Shown: positions 1 to 7,992, counted from the stretch's first letter. The stretch is 52,819 nucleotides of DNA from an uncultured Desulfosporosinus sp. (GCA_927405585.1 CAKMJS010000049.1:1-52819); one strand, 5' to 3'. A program made the numbers and translations. The notes: generated by a model from the letters alone, not told the origin.

Positions 1-32
1 TCGCTTTCACGTTTGGCTTGCTTGATACTCAC
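1..32 (-). CDS. 5' end of a minus-strand gene (partial)
   Basis: A GGGAGGTG ribosome-binding site on the minus strand (about 39-46) is followed after a short spacer by GTG at 32-30. The frame reads V-S-I-K-Q-A-K-R-E-S and runs off the window start. Only ten residues are visible, so no family can be assigned. A strong RBS with an open frame supports a real start, but it could be any gene divergent from the aminotransferase at 327. Confidence 0.45.
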   Translation of the reverse strand, partial: MSIKQAKRES

Positions 33-119
33 TCTATTCACCTCCCTTCAAGTTAGGGATCGATATGATTAGATTATATCAGAGAGCCTAGACAAAATTA
101 TGTTGGGGTAGGCAATTCA

Positions 120-156
120 TCCCCCACTTAAACACTGCGGAAGTGGGGTCTTTTTG
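120..156 (+). terminator. Hairpin with T-run between divergent genes
   Basis: CCCCACTT (122-129) pairs with AAGTGGGG (141-148) and is followed by TCTTTTT. It points in the + direction although the only gene to its left is on the minus strand. It lies about 170 nt before the aminotransferase, so it could be a leader terminator. The context GGCAATTCATCCCCCACTT also resembles right-end hairpins of IS200/IS605 elements, making a relic end the main alternative. Confidence 0.55.
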
Positions 157-326
157 CTGACTTTGATAAAAACGTTTTCTTTCCACGCACAGATCACGAT
201 TTATCCTCATATTTTTTATAGTGAACCTACTCTAAATAGTGGAAGTAATATGTATTTTGGTGTAGAATTTAGTTGCTAAACTCAGTGCAAAGTGAAGGCT
301 ACGTGCTTTTGTAAGGGAGAAAGATT

Positions 327-1619
327 ATGAATGAGATTGCTCAAGGCTTAAATCGCGAGATACTTCAAGACAATCCCCATATTTACGAATTATTATCGGA
401 ACTTGGCAGGAAGTTATACTACCCCAAGGGGATCTTAACCCAATCGGCAGAGGCAAAACAGAAGGCCCATCGTTTTAACGCCACGATAGGTATTGCGACG
501 GAACAAGATCAACCGATGTACTTACCCGTAATCCACAAATCATTAGCCAATCACGATCCTAAGGACCTTTATCCCTATGCTCCTCCTGCTGGAAAACCTG
601 AGTTAAGGCAGCTTTGGCGAGAAAAAATGATCCATGATAACCCTTCATTAAAGGGTAAATCCATAAGTAATCCCATTGTTACCAATGCCTTGACACATGG
701 GTTAAGTATTGTTGCTGATCTATTTATTAACGAGAACGACCCCTTAGTATTGCCTGACAAATTATGGGGCAACTATAACTTTATCTTTGGGGTGCGTAGC
801 GGAGCTAAAAACGTCACCTTTCCATTCTATAATGAGGAGTGGGCCTTTAATACGAGTGGCATGAAAGAAGCCATCCTTTCTCAACAAGCCCACGGAAAAG
901 CCATTGTTTTGTTGAATTTTCCAAATAATCCAACTGGATACACTCCGAATGAACAAGAAGCAACGGACATCGTCGAAGCCCTAAGAGAGGTCGCCGAACA
1001 AGGAATGAACTTGGTCGTTGTAGCAGATGATGCCTATTTTGGCTTATTTTTTGAAAACTCTATCAAGGAATCCCTATTTGCTCGGATTGCCAATATTCAC
1101 CCGAGAATCTTAGCCATCAAAGTAGATGGTGCTACGAAGGAAGACTATGTGTGGGGCTTCCGAGTTGGATTTATTACCTACGCCAGTGAGCATCCTGCGG
1201 TAATCAATGCCTTAGAGAAAAAGACGTTAGGGATTATTCGAGGTACAATTTCGAGTGCCTCTCATCCCTCCCAAACCTTTATCTTAAATGCACTTCAATC
1301 ACCCGATTTTCAAACCCAAAAGCAAGAAAAGTTTGATGTACTAAAGAAGCGAGCCTGCACAGTCAAACAGATCCTGGAACAAGAGAAATATCGCGATGCC
1401 TGGGACGTCTATCCGTTTAATTCAGGTTACTTCATGTGTCTTAAACTCAAAGGCGTTCAGGGAGAAGACTTGCGCAATCACCTTCTCGATCACTATGGTG
1501 TGGGCATCATATCCCTTGGAGATAACGATGTACGGGTTGCCTTCTCGTGTGTCGAAGAACAGGAAATTGCACTACTCTTTGATCTCATCTATCAAGGCTT
1601 TAAAGATCTATCCGTGTGA
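327..1619 (+). CDS. PLP-dependent aminotransferase, class I/II fold
   Basis: 430-residue fold-type I aminotransferase; the exact amino donor cannot be told. Visible PLP-site motifs are NFPNNPTG (197-204), DDAYFGL (234-240, the aspartate that pairs with the PLP ring nitrogen) and the presumed Schiff-base lysine K271 in DGATKED, followed by the phosphate/carboxylate-binding arginine region GFRVGF (277-282). The lysine context is unusual compared with the common SxSK pattern and resembles a divergent subgroup of aspartate/aromatic-type enzymes. The ATG is preceded by AAGGGAGAAAGATT. It is a single-gene unit, with a terminator at 1726. No biosynthetic neighbour indicates the substrate. Family certain, substrate unknown. 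Confidence 0.85.
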   Translation: MNEIAQGLNREILQDNPHIYELLSELGRKLYYPKGILTQSAEAKQKAHRFNATIGIATEQDQPMYLPVIHKSLANHDPKDLYPYAPPAGKPELRQLWREKMIHDNPSLKGKSISNPIVTNALTHGLSIVADLFINENDPLVLPDKLWGNYNFIFGVRSGAKNVTFPFYNEEWAFNTSGMKEAILSQQAHGKAIVLLNFPNNPTGYTPNEQEATDIVEALREVAEQGMNLVVVADDAYFGLFFENSIKESLFARIANIHPRILAIKVDGATKEDYVWGFRVGFITYASEHPAVINALEKKTLGIIRGTISSASHPSQTFILNALQSPDFQTQKQEKFDVLKKRACTVKQILEQEKYRDAWDVYPFNSGYFMCLKLKGVQGEDLRNHLLDHYGVGIISLGDNDVRVAFSCVEEQEIALLFDLIYQGFKDLSV

Positions 1620-1725
1620 TAATAAAAGGAAGAAATGCAAATTTGCGCAAGATTTTGGGACGCACTCGAACTTGCCTTATAGCCTAGCACTAGCCTTGAA
1701 TACTCAGTTTCACTAATTCATGTCC

Positions 1726-1770
1726 AAGAGAACCCGAAAATAACTTTCTTTCGGGTTCTCTTTCTGTTTT
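1726..1770. terminator. Bidirectional terminator between converging genes
   Basis: AAGAGAACCCGAAA pairs with TTTCGGGTTCTCTTT (about 1750-1763), followed by CTGTTTT on the + side and preceded by A-rich sequence on the other. It ends the aminotransferase and probably also the converging methyltransferase. Confidence 0.8.
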
Positions 1771-1889
1771 AACTGGGGCTCAACCATAAATAAGATTAAA
1801 GGTACCAATCATGCGGACTTATAGAAAAACTTTCAAGACTACAATTCAGAAGATTTGTGCAGGATTAGAGACGGTTCTTGCAGGTTTTC

Positions 1890-2738
1890 TTACTTCAAGC
1901 GAAATACCCGCCGAACCCAACTTCTAAAGCCCCTTTTCTCGGGTGGCGGCGGGGGAGTTGGTTTTCGACCACAAACAAGACCAAATCCAAAGTAACCCCG
2001 ATTCCTCTTCATGAAACCAGCATTTTTTTGAAGTCTGGTAATTAAGCCTGGCAAGTAGGCCGCTTTTTCCGTAAGACCTTTGATCAATACCCAATCCTTT
2101 TTGAGCTCATTTAAGATCACATTCCCATTATTCTTCATGCGCTGCGGGTTCTTGATCTCTACATCCTGAAATCCCGCTGCTGTTAAAGCATTGAGCCATT
2201 CTTCGGGGGGCAATGGATTGGTGCTTGCGCCAAAACACGCCTCCATCTGCAACCTAAGATTAGCAGGTAATTCAGCGAGCAGGACCATTTCGAGATCAGC
2301 GACTCTGCCCTCTGGTTTTAGGACTCGATAGAACTCTTGGTACACTTTAACTTTGTCTAAAAAGACCGCAATCGACTCAGCTATTACCAGATCAAAGTGG
2401 TTATCGACAAAGGATAAACTATAGACATCCGCTTGCCTAAATTCCACTAAGTGAGATACGCCTTCTTTCTGGGCTCTTAGGCCTGCTTTTTCAATCATTT
2501 GAGGATTAATATCGACTCCAATAATTTTGCAGCCAATCGTTTTAGCCAAGTGACAAGCGGTAAGACCGCTGCCGCACCCAGCGTCTAGTACAAATTCCTC
2601 AGGCTTAACTTGCATAGCCTCTAGATTCTGTTGGGTAGCAGGGAAGCCACCCGGATGGGAACTGCCTATACCCAGCCAAGCCAACAGTTCAAAATAGTTC
2701 ATTTCTTCTACTTTCTTGCTTACTGCAACCACCAGCAT
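1890..2738 (-). CDS. Class I SAM-dependent methyltransferase
   Basis: 282 residues. The Rossmann-type SAM motif I is LDAGCGSG (51-58), followed by the acidic loop VDINPQM near 75 that should hold the ribose, and a post-motif ADVYSLSF/FDLVIAES region typical of the UbiE/Methyltransf_11 family. The C-terminus is proline/arginine rich (TPPPPPEKRGFRSWVRRVFRLK region, basic), which could be a membrane- or nucleic-acid-touching tail; that is inference. Start ATG at 2738 follows GGAGGAGGGGT. It stands alone on the minus strand, converging on the aminotransferase. The methyl acceptor cannot be told from sequence. Confidence 0.82.
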   Translation of the reverse strand: MLVVAVSKKVEEMNYFELLAWLGIGSSHPGGFPATQQNLEAMQVKPEEFVLDAGCGSGLTACHLAKTIGCKIIGVDINPQMIEKAGLRAQKEGVSHLVEFRQADVYSLSFVDNHFDLVIAESIAVFLDKVKVYQEFYRVLKPEGRVADLEMVLLAELPANLRLQMEACFGASTNPLPPEEWLNALTAAGFQDVEIKNPQRMKNNGNVILNELKKDWVLIKGLTEKAAYLPGLITRLQKNAGFMKRNRGYFGFGLVCGRKPTPPPPPEKRGFRSWVRRVFRLK

Positions 2739-2810
2739 TACCCCTCCTCCCTCTGGTCTATGGTATTATATTCCATGGAGAGGTTTGATGCCATTCTCAT
2801 AGGAGCAGTA

Positions 2811-2840
2811 AAGAGCATGATCTCAAACGATCATGCTCTT
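2811..2840 (-). terminator. Hairpin between two minus-strand genes
   Basis: AAGAGCATGATC (2811-2822) and GATCATGCTCTT (2829-2840) form a perfect 12-bp stem with a 6-nt loop. It sits just downstream of the 39-residue ORF and upstream of the methyltransferase; the T-run is poor, so termination is likely but not certain. Confidence 0.6.
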
Positions 2841-2849
2841 CGTAGAAGG

Positions 2850-2969
2850 CTATTTATTGGTACTATGCTGCTTACTCGGTAATTTTTTGCCTGGGTTCCC
2901 TTTCCCCTGATGCTCATTGTTTTCTTCGATCTTCTTCTGTATCTCGTGCAATTTTTCAATTTTGTCCAT
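2850..2969 (-). CDS. Small lysine/glutamate-rich protein, 39 aa
   Basis: Unrecognised small ORF. The ATG at 2969 is preceded by AAGGAGGT with 8-nt spacing, one of the best ribosome-binding sites in this part, which decides the start (a longer frame upstream is not used). The product begins MDKIEKLHEIQKKIEENN and ends GKGNPGKKLPSKQHSTNK: an amphipathic, charged N-terminal helix and a basic, glycine/lysine-rich tail, with no cysteine or membrane segment. Size and composition resemble small soluble or spore-associated proteins, but this is only resemblance. It is flanked by a hairpin at 2811. Confidence 0.6.
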   Translation of the reverse strand: MDKIEKLHEIQKKIEENNEHQGKGNPGKKLPSKQHSTNK

Positions 2970-3061
2970 CGAAATACCTCCTTGATTATTTATACTGATT
3001 AATCTAACCAGACTTACTAAAAACATTCTACTTGTTGAAGGGCCATGTGCTTGACCAGTGT

Positions 3062-3166
3062 GACGAAAGACCAGGGCTCCTGATCGTCGAACTTGATCTG
3101 ACACAAGTCGAGCAGGTACGAGAGGCTCTGCCGATTTATAAGCAGCGACGAGACGATCTATACTAA
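3062..3166 (+). pseudogene. C-terminal remnant of a nitrilase-superfamily amidohydrolase
   Basis: An open frame without its own start encodes DERPGLLIVELDLTQVEQVR then EALPIYKQRRDDLY and a TAA stop. The pattern (G)LLIVELDL..V..VR..LP....RR.DLY is the well-known C-terminal end of carbon-nitrogen hydrolases (nitrilase/omega-amidase type). The catalytic Glu-Lys-Cys part is absent: upstream sequence is not recognisably homologous and the frame is too short. I read it as the tail of a deleted gene, converging on the Nudix gene whose stop it touches. Confidence 0.6.
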
Positions 3167-3825
3167 CTCTTTAATTTCGCGACAACATCTCTAATTAATC
3201 TCGCTGTCAATCCCCAGATGGTAACGCCTTCAACTCGATAAACATAAACATTACCTAAGATATTCCCCCATGGTTTTGTATAACGTTCTGGTAATCCTAA
3301 TTCTGTCGCTGGAAAAGTAGTGACCACCTCACCAGCTTGATTCACCGGTGAAGGATTTACTGTAATTTCTACCTTATAAGCCACAGGTTCATGGTTCTCA
3401 AAAAATGAAACTGGGATTGAAAAAACCTTATCAACCTCCTGATGATTTATCTGTAAATCTTCCAAACTATTTAGCTCCAGTACGGCAAGGAATGCGTCTA
3501 CCGTAGCGCCCATTGTACTCATGACCGTATCAAGATTACCAATTATCTGTAGCTTGTCCGCTGAAACTCCTAACTCTTCTACTGTTTCTCTAATTGCAGT
3601 GTCTCGAAAGCTAACGTCTTGATTCGGTTCAAACTTACCCCCTGGAAAGCAAATCTCTCCCGCTTGTCTAATATTGGCCGCTCTTTTTTCAAAGACAAAA
3701 TGAAATTCGTCGTCAACCAGCACTAACAATACCAAGACCGCAAAATTGTAGTATTCTTCTTTGCCATTAATGCCTGGTACGACGGGCAACTTGCCTTTCA
3801 AAGCTTCTATCATAAATTTATTCAT
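3163..3825 (-). CDS. Nudix hydrolase, CoA-pyrophosphatase-like
   Basis: 220 residues from the ATG at 3825 (a TTG seven codons earlier is possible but has no RBS; GGGGTAGG precedes the ATG). The region EKRAANIRQAGEICFPGG followed by KFEP and D70, then TAIRETVEELG (76-86), matches the NudL/YeaB subgroup that cleaves coenzyme A to phosphopantetheine and 3',5'-ADP. The REx2EExG helix (R79, E80, E83, E84) supplies the metal ligands. The upstream FPGGK and the PWG-N-YVY C-terminal region also fit that subgroup. Cytosolic housekeeping role inferred; actual substrate untested. Confidence 0.85.
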   Translation of the reverse strand: MNKFMIEALKGKLPVVPGINGKEEYYNFAVLVLLVLVDDEFHFVFEKRAANIRQAGEICFPGGKFEPNQDVSFRDTAIRETVEELGVSADKLQIIGNLDTVMSTMGATVDAFLAVLELNSLEDLQINHQEVDKVFSIPVSFFENHEPVAYKVEITVNPSPVNQAGEVVTTFPATELGLPERYTKPWGNILGNVYVYRVEGVTIWGLTARLIRDVVAKLKS

Positions 3826-3960
3826 ATTACCTACCCCACTTACCAAATATACTTATCTTACACGCCATGGATTAAACGCACTACACGGGCCTAATATTTA
3901 CAATTCGCTTAAGACTCAATATATCCCTTCTTATTCCTATTTCAAGTTGAGTTCAACATC

Positions 3961-4000
3961 AAAAAAGCTGGGTATTCACCTTATCGGTAATATCCAGCTT
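3961..4000 (-). terminator. Rho-independent terminator of the thioesterase gene
   Basis: On the minus strand AAGCTGGATATT pairs with AATACCCAGCTT and is followed by TTTTTT. It lies about 50 nt after the stop of the gene at 4053-4508. Confidence 0.85.
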
Positions 4001-4052
4001 TCTTCACGAAGGTTCATATCATAGTCGCGTGTACTACTCATTTGGGTACTAC

Positions 4053-4508
4053 TTATTTGGGTAGTACTCCTGTGATTATACTTCCCTTTTCAGTCTCAAC
4101 AATCGCCGCTTTAATGGCCATGGGTAATTCTGCTTTTTGAGAATTATTATAATCATACATCACGATAACTGCTTCTCCAGTAGCCACCACTCCCAATTTT
4201 TCACTGACAATGATGTGCTCCATCACAAAGCTTGATTTGCTCATGGATTTAACTCTGGCACCGGCGACTATTTGATCAGGATACGACAGAGGCTTGTGAT
4301 ACTTACATGTGGTTTGGGCCAGTATCGGGCCTAAACCCGTCTCCGTTTTCAAGTCCATTAATCCGTTATCTTGAAAATATTGAATTCGGGCGGACTCGAA
4401 ATATCTTAAATAATTGACGTTATTGACATGCCCATAGGCATCCATTTCTCCCCAGGCAACTGATATTGTCACATGGACCGGAAAATCCTTCAACTCCAAC
4501 ATATTCAT
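4053..4508 (-). CDS. Acyl-CoA thioesterase, 4HBT/hotdog family
   Basis: 151-residue single hotdog domain. It carries the family signature WGEMDAYGHVNNVNYLRYFE (19-38) with the catalytic aspartate D23 and the helix-start GHVNN, as in YbgC/FadM-type thioesterases that hydrolyse acyl-CoA esters. Start ATG 4508 follows GGAGATTAA. It is 8 nt downstream of the GNAT gene and so is co-transcribed with it; a terminator follows at 3961. The chain-length preference cannot be read from sequence. Confidence 0.85.
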   Translation of the reverse strand: MNMLELKDFPVHVTISVAWGEMDAYGHVNNVNYLRYFESARIQYFQDNGLMDLKTETGLGPILAQTTCKYHKPLSYPDQIVAGARVKSMSKSSFVMEHIIVSEKLGVVATGEAVIVMYDYNNSQKAELPMAIKAAIVETEKGSIITGVLPK

Positions 4509-4516
4509 TTAATCTC

Positions 4517-5026
4517 CTAACCAGCAAATTTCCTTGCTAATTTATTTAAAGACTCATCATGCACTCTATACACCGTCCAATCATCCAGCGGAGTCGCTCC
4601 CAACTGTTTGTAAAACTTAATCGAAGGTTCGTTCCAATCTAAGCACGCCCATTCCAATCGACCGCAGTTTCTTTCGATAGTTAAGTTCGCTAAAAATGAA
4701 AGCAAACTTTTGCCAATTCCCTTGCCTCTCATTTTGGGTTGAACATAAAGATCCTCTAAGTAAATCCCTGGTTTCCCCAAGAACGTAGAAAAGTTGTGAA
4801 AGAACAAAGCAAACCCCACTGGTTCATGGTTATATTCTCCAATGATGACCTCAGCCATTTTTCGTTCAAATAAAGATTCTCTTAATACTTCTTCCGTTGC
4901 GACAACATCACTGGACATTTTTTCATAGTCAGCTAATTCCCTTATGAAGCTTAGAATTAAAGAAACATCGTTTACCTCTGCAAATCTTAATTTTAAATGT
5001 TTTAGATTAGTATCAATTAGTTTCAT
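4517..5026 (-). CDS. GNAT acetyltransferase, diamine-acetyltransferase-like
   Basis: 169 residues. The acetyl-CoA pyrophosphate loop is MRGKGIGK (99-106, R100-x-x-G-x-G). GIYLEDLYV (87-95), ERNCGRLEWACLDWNEP (118-134) and FYKQLGA (138-144) are the block typical of spermidine/spermine N-acetyltransferase-like and thialysine acetyltransferase-like enzymes. First gene of a two-gene unit with the thioesterase. The substrate is probably a polyamine or amino-acid side chain, but this is inference from the family. Confidence 0.85.
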   Translation of the reverse strand: MKLIDTNLKHLKLRFAEVNDVSLILSFIRELADYEKMSSDVVATEEVLRESLFERKMAEVIIGEYNHEPVGFALFFHNFSTFLGKPGIYLEDLYVQPKMRGKGIGKSLLSFLANLTIERNCGRLEWACLDWNEPSIKFYKQLGATPLDDWTVYRVHDESLNKLARKFAG

Positions 5027-5354
5027 CCTTCTGTCTCCTCTCGCGATTTTTTAGTATCCGACTATCCATGTGCATTTAAGGCATCTTTAGCGGATCATAG
5101 GCCGGTTAGTGTTCCGTTTTATTTAACCATTGGTTCGTTTTAATTAAAACTGCTTGCATTTATATTGCTCCATTATTAATGTCATTGGATACTAAAACAT
5201 TGTACACCGTCTACTGCAATATCCAAAGATAATCTATCATTAATCTATTTTGGATAACATTTTCTTAACCATGGCCGATTATACGAAAACGTGAGAGCGG
5301 GCGTAACGAAACTTAAATTCCGTTCGCCCGCTTACTCTTAATATCAAGCAACAC
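5027..5354. other. Intergenic stretch, no gene seen
   Basis: About 330 AT-rich bases between divergent-side GNAT and the end of hisIE. No open frame with an RBS was found. The only structure is the palindrome at 5295-5333; the promoter of the GNAT-thioesterase unit should lie here (minus strand) but no convincing -35/-10 pair is visible. Confidence 0.6.
5295..5333 (-). terminator. GC-rich hairpin after hisIE
   Basis: AGCGGGCG (296-303 of this kb) plus AACG pair with CGTT plus CGCCCGCT, giving a long stem with one bulge. It lies 20 nt beyond the hisIE stop and is the likely transcript end, although neither side has a strong T-run. Confidence 0.6.
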
Positions 5355-6026
5355 CTACTTGCGTCTTCCAAGTAGTTCCCTCGCAACCTCTTTAACTCCA
5401 ACTCCGCGCTCCTCCAGCATCACCAAGACATGATAGAACAAATCGGACACTTCGCCCCGTATCTCCTCAGCGTCAGCATTCTTAGCGGCAATAATTACCT
5501 CGGCGCTTTCCTCTCCGACCTTCTTGAGGATTTTATCAATCCCCTTTTCGAACAGATAAGTCGTATACGCACCTTCTGTCCGCTCAAGGTTTCGAGAGTG
5601 AATTACATCCGTCAACAGTTCCATGGCTCTCCCCAAGGAAGGCTCTGGCCTTACCTCCGGTTCCCCGATGATCTCAAATCCATCGTCGGTCAAATCATAG
5701 TGAAAACACGAGAAGTGGTTCTCGTGGCAAGCCATCCCAATCTGTTTTACAGTCAGGAGCAGTGCATCTTGATCACAATCAAACTTGATATCGATAATCT
5801 CCTGGAAATGTCCGGAGGTTTCCCCTTTCAGCCACAACGATTGCCGACTTCGGCTATAATAACAGGCCTTGCGCTCCAATAAAGTCCGGCGCAAGGACTC
5901 TTCGTTCATATAAGCGAGCATCAGAACCTCTTTAGTCTCCACATCCTGGACAATCGCAGGAACAAGTCCATGAGCGTCCCAGCGGATCTTTGATAAATCT
6001 AAGGTTTTTACTTTATTTGCATCCAT
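5355..6026 (-). CDS. hisI: Bifunctional phosphoribosyl-AMP cyclohydrolase / phosphoribosyl-ATP diphosphatase
   Basis: 223 residues, a HisI-HisE fusion carrying out the second and third steps of histidine synthesis. HisI part (about 1-115): SRSRQSLWLKGETSGH (58-73), metal-binding DCDQD (83-87) and the zinc cysteines C84, C100 and C107. The usual GPACHTG segment reads GMACHENH here. HisE part (about 130-220): VGEESAEVIIAAKN (170-183) and the DLFYHVLVML helix. Normally this is the last gene of a his operon, but here it is alone: upstream on the same strand there is only repeat DNA (6027-6810). The other his genes must be elsewhere, perhaps separated by rearrangement at the repeat. Confidence 0.93.
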   Translation of the reverse strand: MDANKVKTLDLSKIRWDAHGLVPAIVQDVETKEVLMLAYMNEESLRRTLLERKACYYSRSRQSLWLKGETSGHFQEIIDIKFDCDQDALLLTVKQIGMACHENHFSCFHYDLTDDGFEIIGEPEVRPEPSLGRAMELLTDVIHSRNLERTEGAYTTYLFEKGIDKILKKVGEESAEVIIAAKNADAEEIRGEVSDLFYHVLVMLEERGVGVKEVARELLGRRK

Positions 6027-6143
6027 ATGTATCTCTACCTTCCCTCATAGTTCGTGGTTACAACCAGAATACTTAAGAAAAGACGGTGCACATGAAATGT
6101 GCCGTCTCCCAAGACGTCCCACCGTTCTTCGTTCCTCGTTCCA

Positions 6144-6704
6144 AGCCCGGGACGCAGTGTGACAGAGCGCGACGTCTTTACGAAAGCAGTTAGCAAACTT
6201 CCGTGTAAGCGACCCCACATACGGGGGTCCCGCCATCCTTGGCTACAGGGACACTCCGCCATCCTTGGCCAGCGCTCTAATTCTGCTAAAATGTGAACTG
6301 CCGCCACTGCGCCAAGACTCGAACAGGACGTTCGAGATTAGAGCGCCGCCATGGATGGCTAGATGCCGTGATGGCGAATTTGTTAGAACGCTTACCCTTG
6401 TTCCGCCTCGTTCCCCCGCGTCTTTAGCCCGGAACTTCGCGCTTACAAAAGTGAATCTTCTTTGATCGAGCAGTAATCAAACTTGACTTAAGAGCGCTTT
6501 CATACGGCGGGGCAGTGTACATGGACGTACACTGCCGGCATAGCGCCATGGACGGCGCTTATGTCGGGGACCCCGCCCTCTCACGAAGCAAGCTCTTAAG
6601 TCTTAGTTTGATCTGCGAGAGCAAGCAAGTGAGCGTTGTAACGCAAGTTCTCTAGTTTGCTCTGCGTCGTAAGCACCGAGGGCTCGTGTGACACAAGGCC
6701 CCCC
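6144..6704 (-). repeat. Dispersed element R2, copy 1, interrupted by an R3 block
   Basis: Read on the minus strand, this is the same sequence as 39199-39555: TGTGACAC end, GACGCAGAGCAAACTAG, ACGCTCACTTGCTTGCTC, GATCAAACTAAGACT, AAGTCAAGTTTGATTACTGC, GTGAATCTTC (as AAGATTCAC), and the outer GACGTCGCGCTC ... ACTGCGTCCCGGGCT end (6144-6180). Two internal hairpins keep the loop GTCCAT, but their stems differ from those of copy 2. About 190 bp of R3 repeat (6201-6395) interrupt it. The short ORFs here are spurious. Confidence 0.8.
6201..6395 (-). repeat. Mosaic repeat R3, locus 1 (nested in R2)
   Basis: On the minus strand: CGCCATCACGGCATCTAGCC, ATCCATGGCGG, GCTCTAATCTCGAACGTCC, TGTTCGAGTCTTGGC, then further CCAAGGATGGCGG blocks and GTGTCCCTGTAGCCAAG. 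The same blocks recur at 7738, 21727 and 46455. It interrupts R2 copy 1 between the segments equivalent to GGAACAC and GTTTGC of copy 2. Confidence 0.7.
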
Positions 6705-6811
6705 CCCCTAAGTATAGACTCCCTCCATCTTGGGTATCCTTCTAAAAGGTAGTGCGTCAAGTCTGGAGATTGAACTCCAGGTCTTGGACAATTCAAGGAG
6801 GATTTATCTAG

Positions 6812-7009
6812 GTGCAAGGCAAAGTAAAGTGGTTCAGCAAACAAAAGGGATACGGATTCATTGAGCAGGAAAATGGAGAAGATATCTTTGTACATTTTCA
6901 ATCTGTGGTCGGAGAGGGATTCCGTACTCTTGAAGAAGGACAAAATGTGGAGTTCGATGTTATCCAGGGTACACGTGGAGTCCAAGCTTCTAACGTCATG
7001 GTCCGTTAA
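6812..7009 (+). CDS. Cold-shock protein (CspA family)
   Basis: 65-residue single cold-shock domain that binds single-stranded RNA and DNA. RNP1 is KGYGFI (12-17) and RNP2 is DIFVHF (24-29); aromatic residues W7, F16, F26 and F29 line the usual nucleic-acid face. The GTG start is fixed by AAGGAGG 10 nt upstream. A small hairpin (CTGGAG/CTCCAG) lies in the leader about 45 nt before the start. Cold-shock genes often have structured leaders, but this one is too short to call a thermosensor. A strong terminator follows at 7028. Confidence 0.95.
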   Translation: MQGKVKWFSKQKGYGFIEQENGEDIFVHFQSVVGEGFRTLEEGQNVEFDVIQGTRGVQASNVMVR

Positions 7010-7027
7010 ATTTAAGTATTCTCACAT

Positions 7028-7084
7028 TAAAACCCCTAGAAAGAATCGTTAAGATTAGTTAAACGATTCGCTCTTGGGGTTTTA
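7028..7084 (+). terminator. Terminator of the cold-shock gene
   Basis: AAAACCCC (7029-7036) pairs with GGGGTTTT (7076-7083), with an inner stem AATCGTT/AACGATT. Terminal T-run present. Confidence 0.85.
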
Positions 7085-7179
7085 ATTAAAAAATATCGCA
7101 CCTTAAACTTTATAAAAGCAGGATTTTTTGCGTAAATCGGGAATATTACTTATATACCATTTAGAAGGGGGTTGAATTA

Positions 7180-7701
7180 ATGAATATTATTATTCGTGGT
7201 AAACATATTGAACTAACGGACGCACTTAAAGAGTATGTTATGAAACGGGTGGGAAAGCTAGCGAAATACTCGGATGAGTTTATGGACGTTCAGGTCACCT
7301 TATTGGTGGAGAGAGATCGGCATCGTGTCGAGGTTACTGCCCCACTTCACGGTATGATTTTACGTGGAGAAGAAGAAACTGAAGATATGTATTCTTCGAT
7401 CGATATGGTCGTAGAGAAATTGGAACGCCAAATTGATAAATATCGAACACGGATTAATAAACGGATGCGCTCAAGTGTCTTAAAGGATCATGAACCGAAG
7501 CAACCTGTCGAGGAACCGCGTGAGGAAGTTGTCAGAAACAAGAAATTCCCTGCGAAGCCAATGTCTGTAGAAGAAGCGATTATGCAAATGAATCTAGTTG
7601 GCCATAATTTCTTTGTATTTACAAATTCGGAAAGCCAAGAAATGAATGTAGTTTACCTACGAAACAACGGAGACTACGGTTTGCTACAACCCCAAACTTA
7701 A
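7180..7701 (+). CDS. hpf: Long-form ribosome hibernation-promoting factor
   Basis: 173 residues. The N-terminal domain (1-100, MNIIIRGKHIELTDALKEYV) is the YfiA/HPF beta-alpha fold that occupies the decoding centre. The C-terminal domain (about 118-173, KPMSVEEAIMQMNLVGHNFF ... VVYLRNNGDYGLLQP) is the dimerisation domain found in the long form that makes 100S ribosome dimers in Gram-positives. Start ATG follows AGAAGGGGGTTG. It is directly upstream of secA, the usual arrangement in Firmicutes. The short gap before it (about 95 nt after the csp terminator) leaves no room for the ~200-nt raiA leader RNA of other Clostridia. Confidence 0.93.
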   Translation: MNIIIRGKHIELTDALKEYVMKRVGKLAKYSDEFMDVQVTLLVERDRHRVEVTAPLHGMILRGEEETEDMYSSIDMVVEKLERQIDKYRTRINKRMRSSVLKDHEPKQPVEEPREEVVRNKKFPAKPMSVEEAIMQMNLVGHNFFVFTNSESQEMNVVYLRNNGDYGLLQPQT

Positions 7702-7737
7702 GTAGTTATATCGATCTATGCCTATCTGATAAGGAGA

Positions 7738-7790
7738 CTGGACTAGCGCAATGGATGGCTAGGCGCCGTATGGCGAGAAGGGACCCACTC
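7738..7790 (-). repeat. Mosaic repeat R3, locus 2 (short)
   Basis: On the minus strand this reads CCCTTCTCGCCATACGGCGC then CTAGCCATCCATTGCGCTAG, matching the left part of the locus at 46455 (CCCTTCTCGCCATCACGACA, CTAGCCATC). Confidence 0.6.
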
Positions 7791-7828
7791 GAAACGGCTA
7801 CTTAGAAAACAAATTTTTAGTAATCAAG

Positions 7829-7861
7829 CGAAAGGCCCGTAAATGCGGGTCTTTCGTCTTC
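7829..7861 (+). terminator. Terminator after hpf
   Basis: CGAAAGGCCCG pairs with CGGGTCTTTCG across a TAAATG loop, followed by TCTTCTTC. Confidence 0.75.
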
Positions 7862-7992
7862 TTCATATTGGGAAGAAAGCAAAAGGTACATAGTTCAATT
7901 AGTAAAATTTTCCCGTATTGTGCGGTTCAGTTGCAGTCGGTTCTCAAGGATGTTAGAATTAATGAATATATGGATTGAGAAAGGTGGACATA

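Noticed and set aside
6035-6465. Several short ORFs on both strands
   Set aside because: They lie wholly in repeat DNA (R2/R3), have no RBS and are not conserved between repeat copies.
7085-7179. raiA-type structured leader RNA before hpf
   Set aside because: Only about 95 nt lie between the preceding terminator and hpf, too short for the roughly 200-nt motif, and no matching structure was seen.
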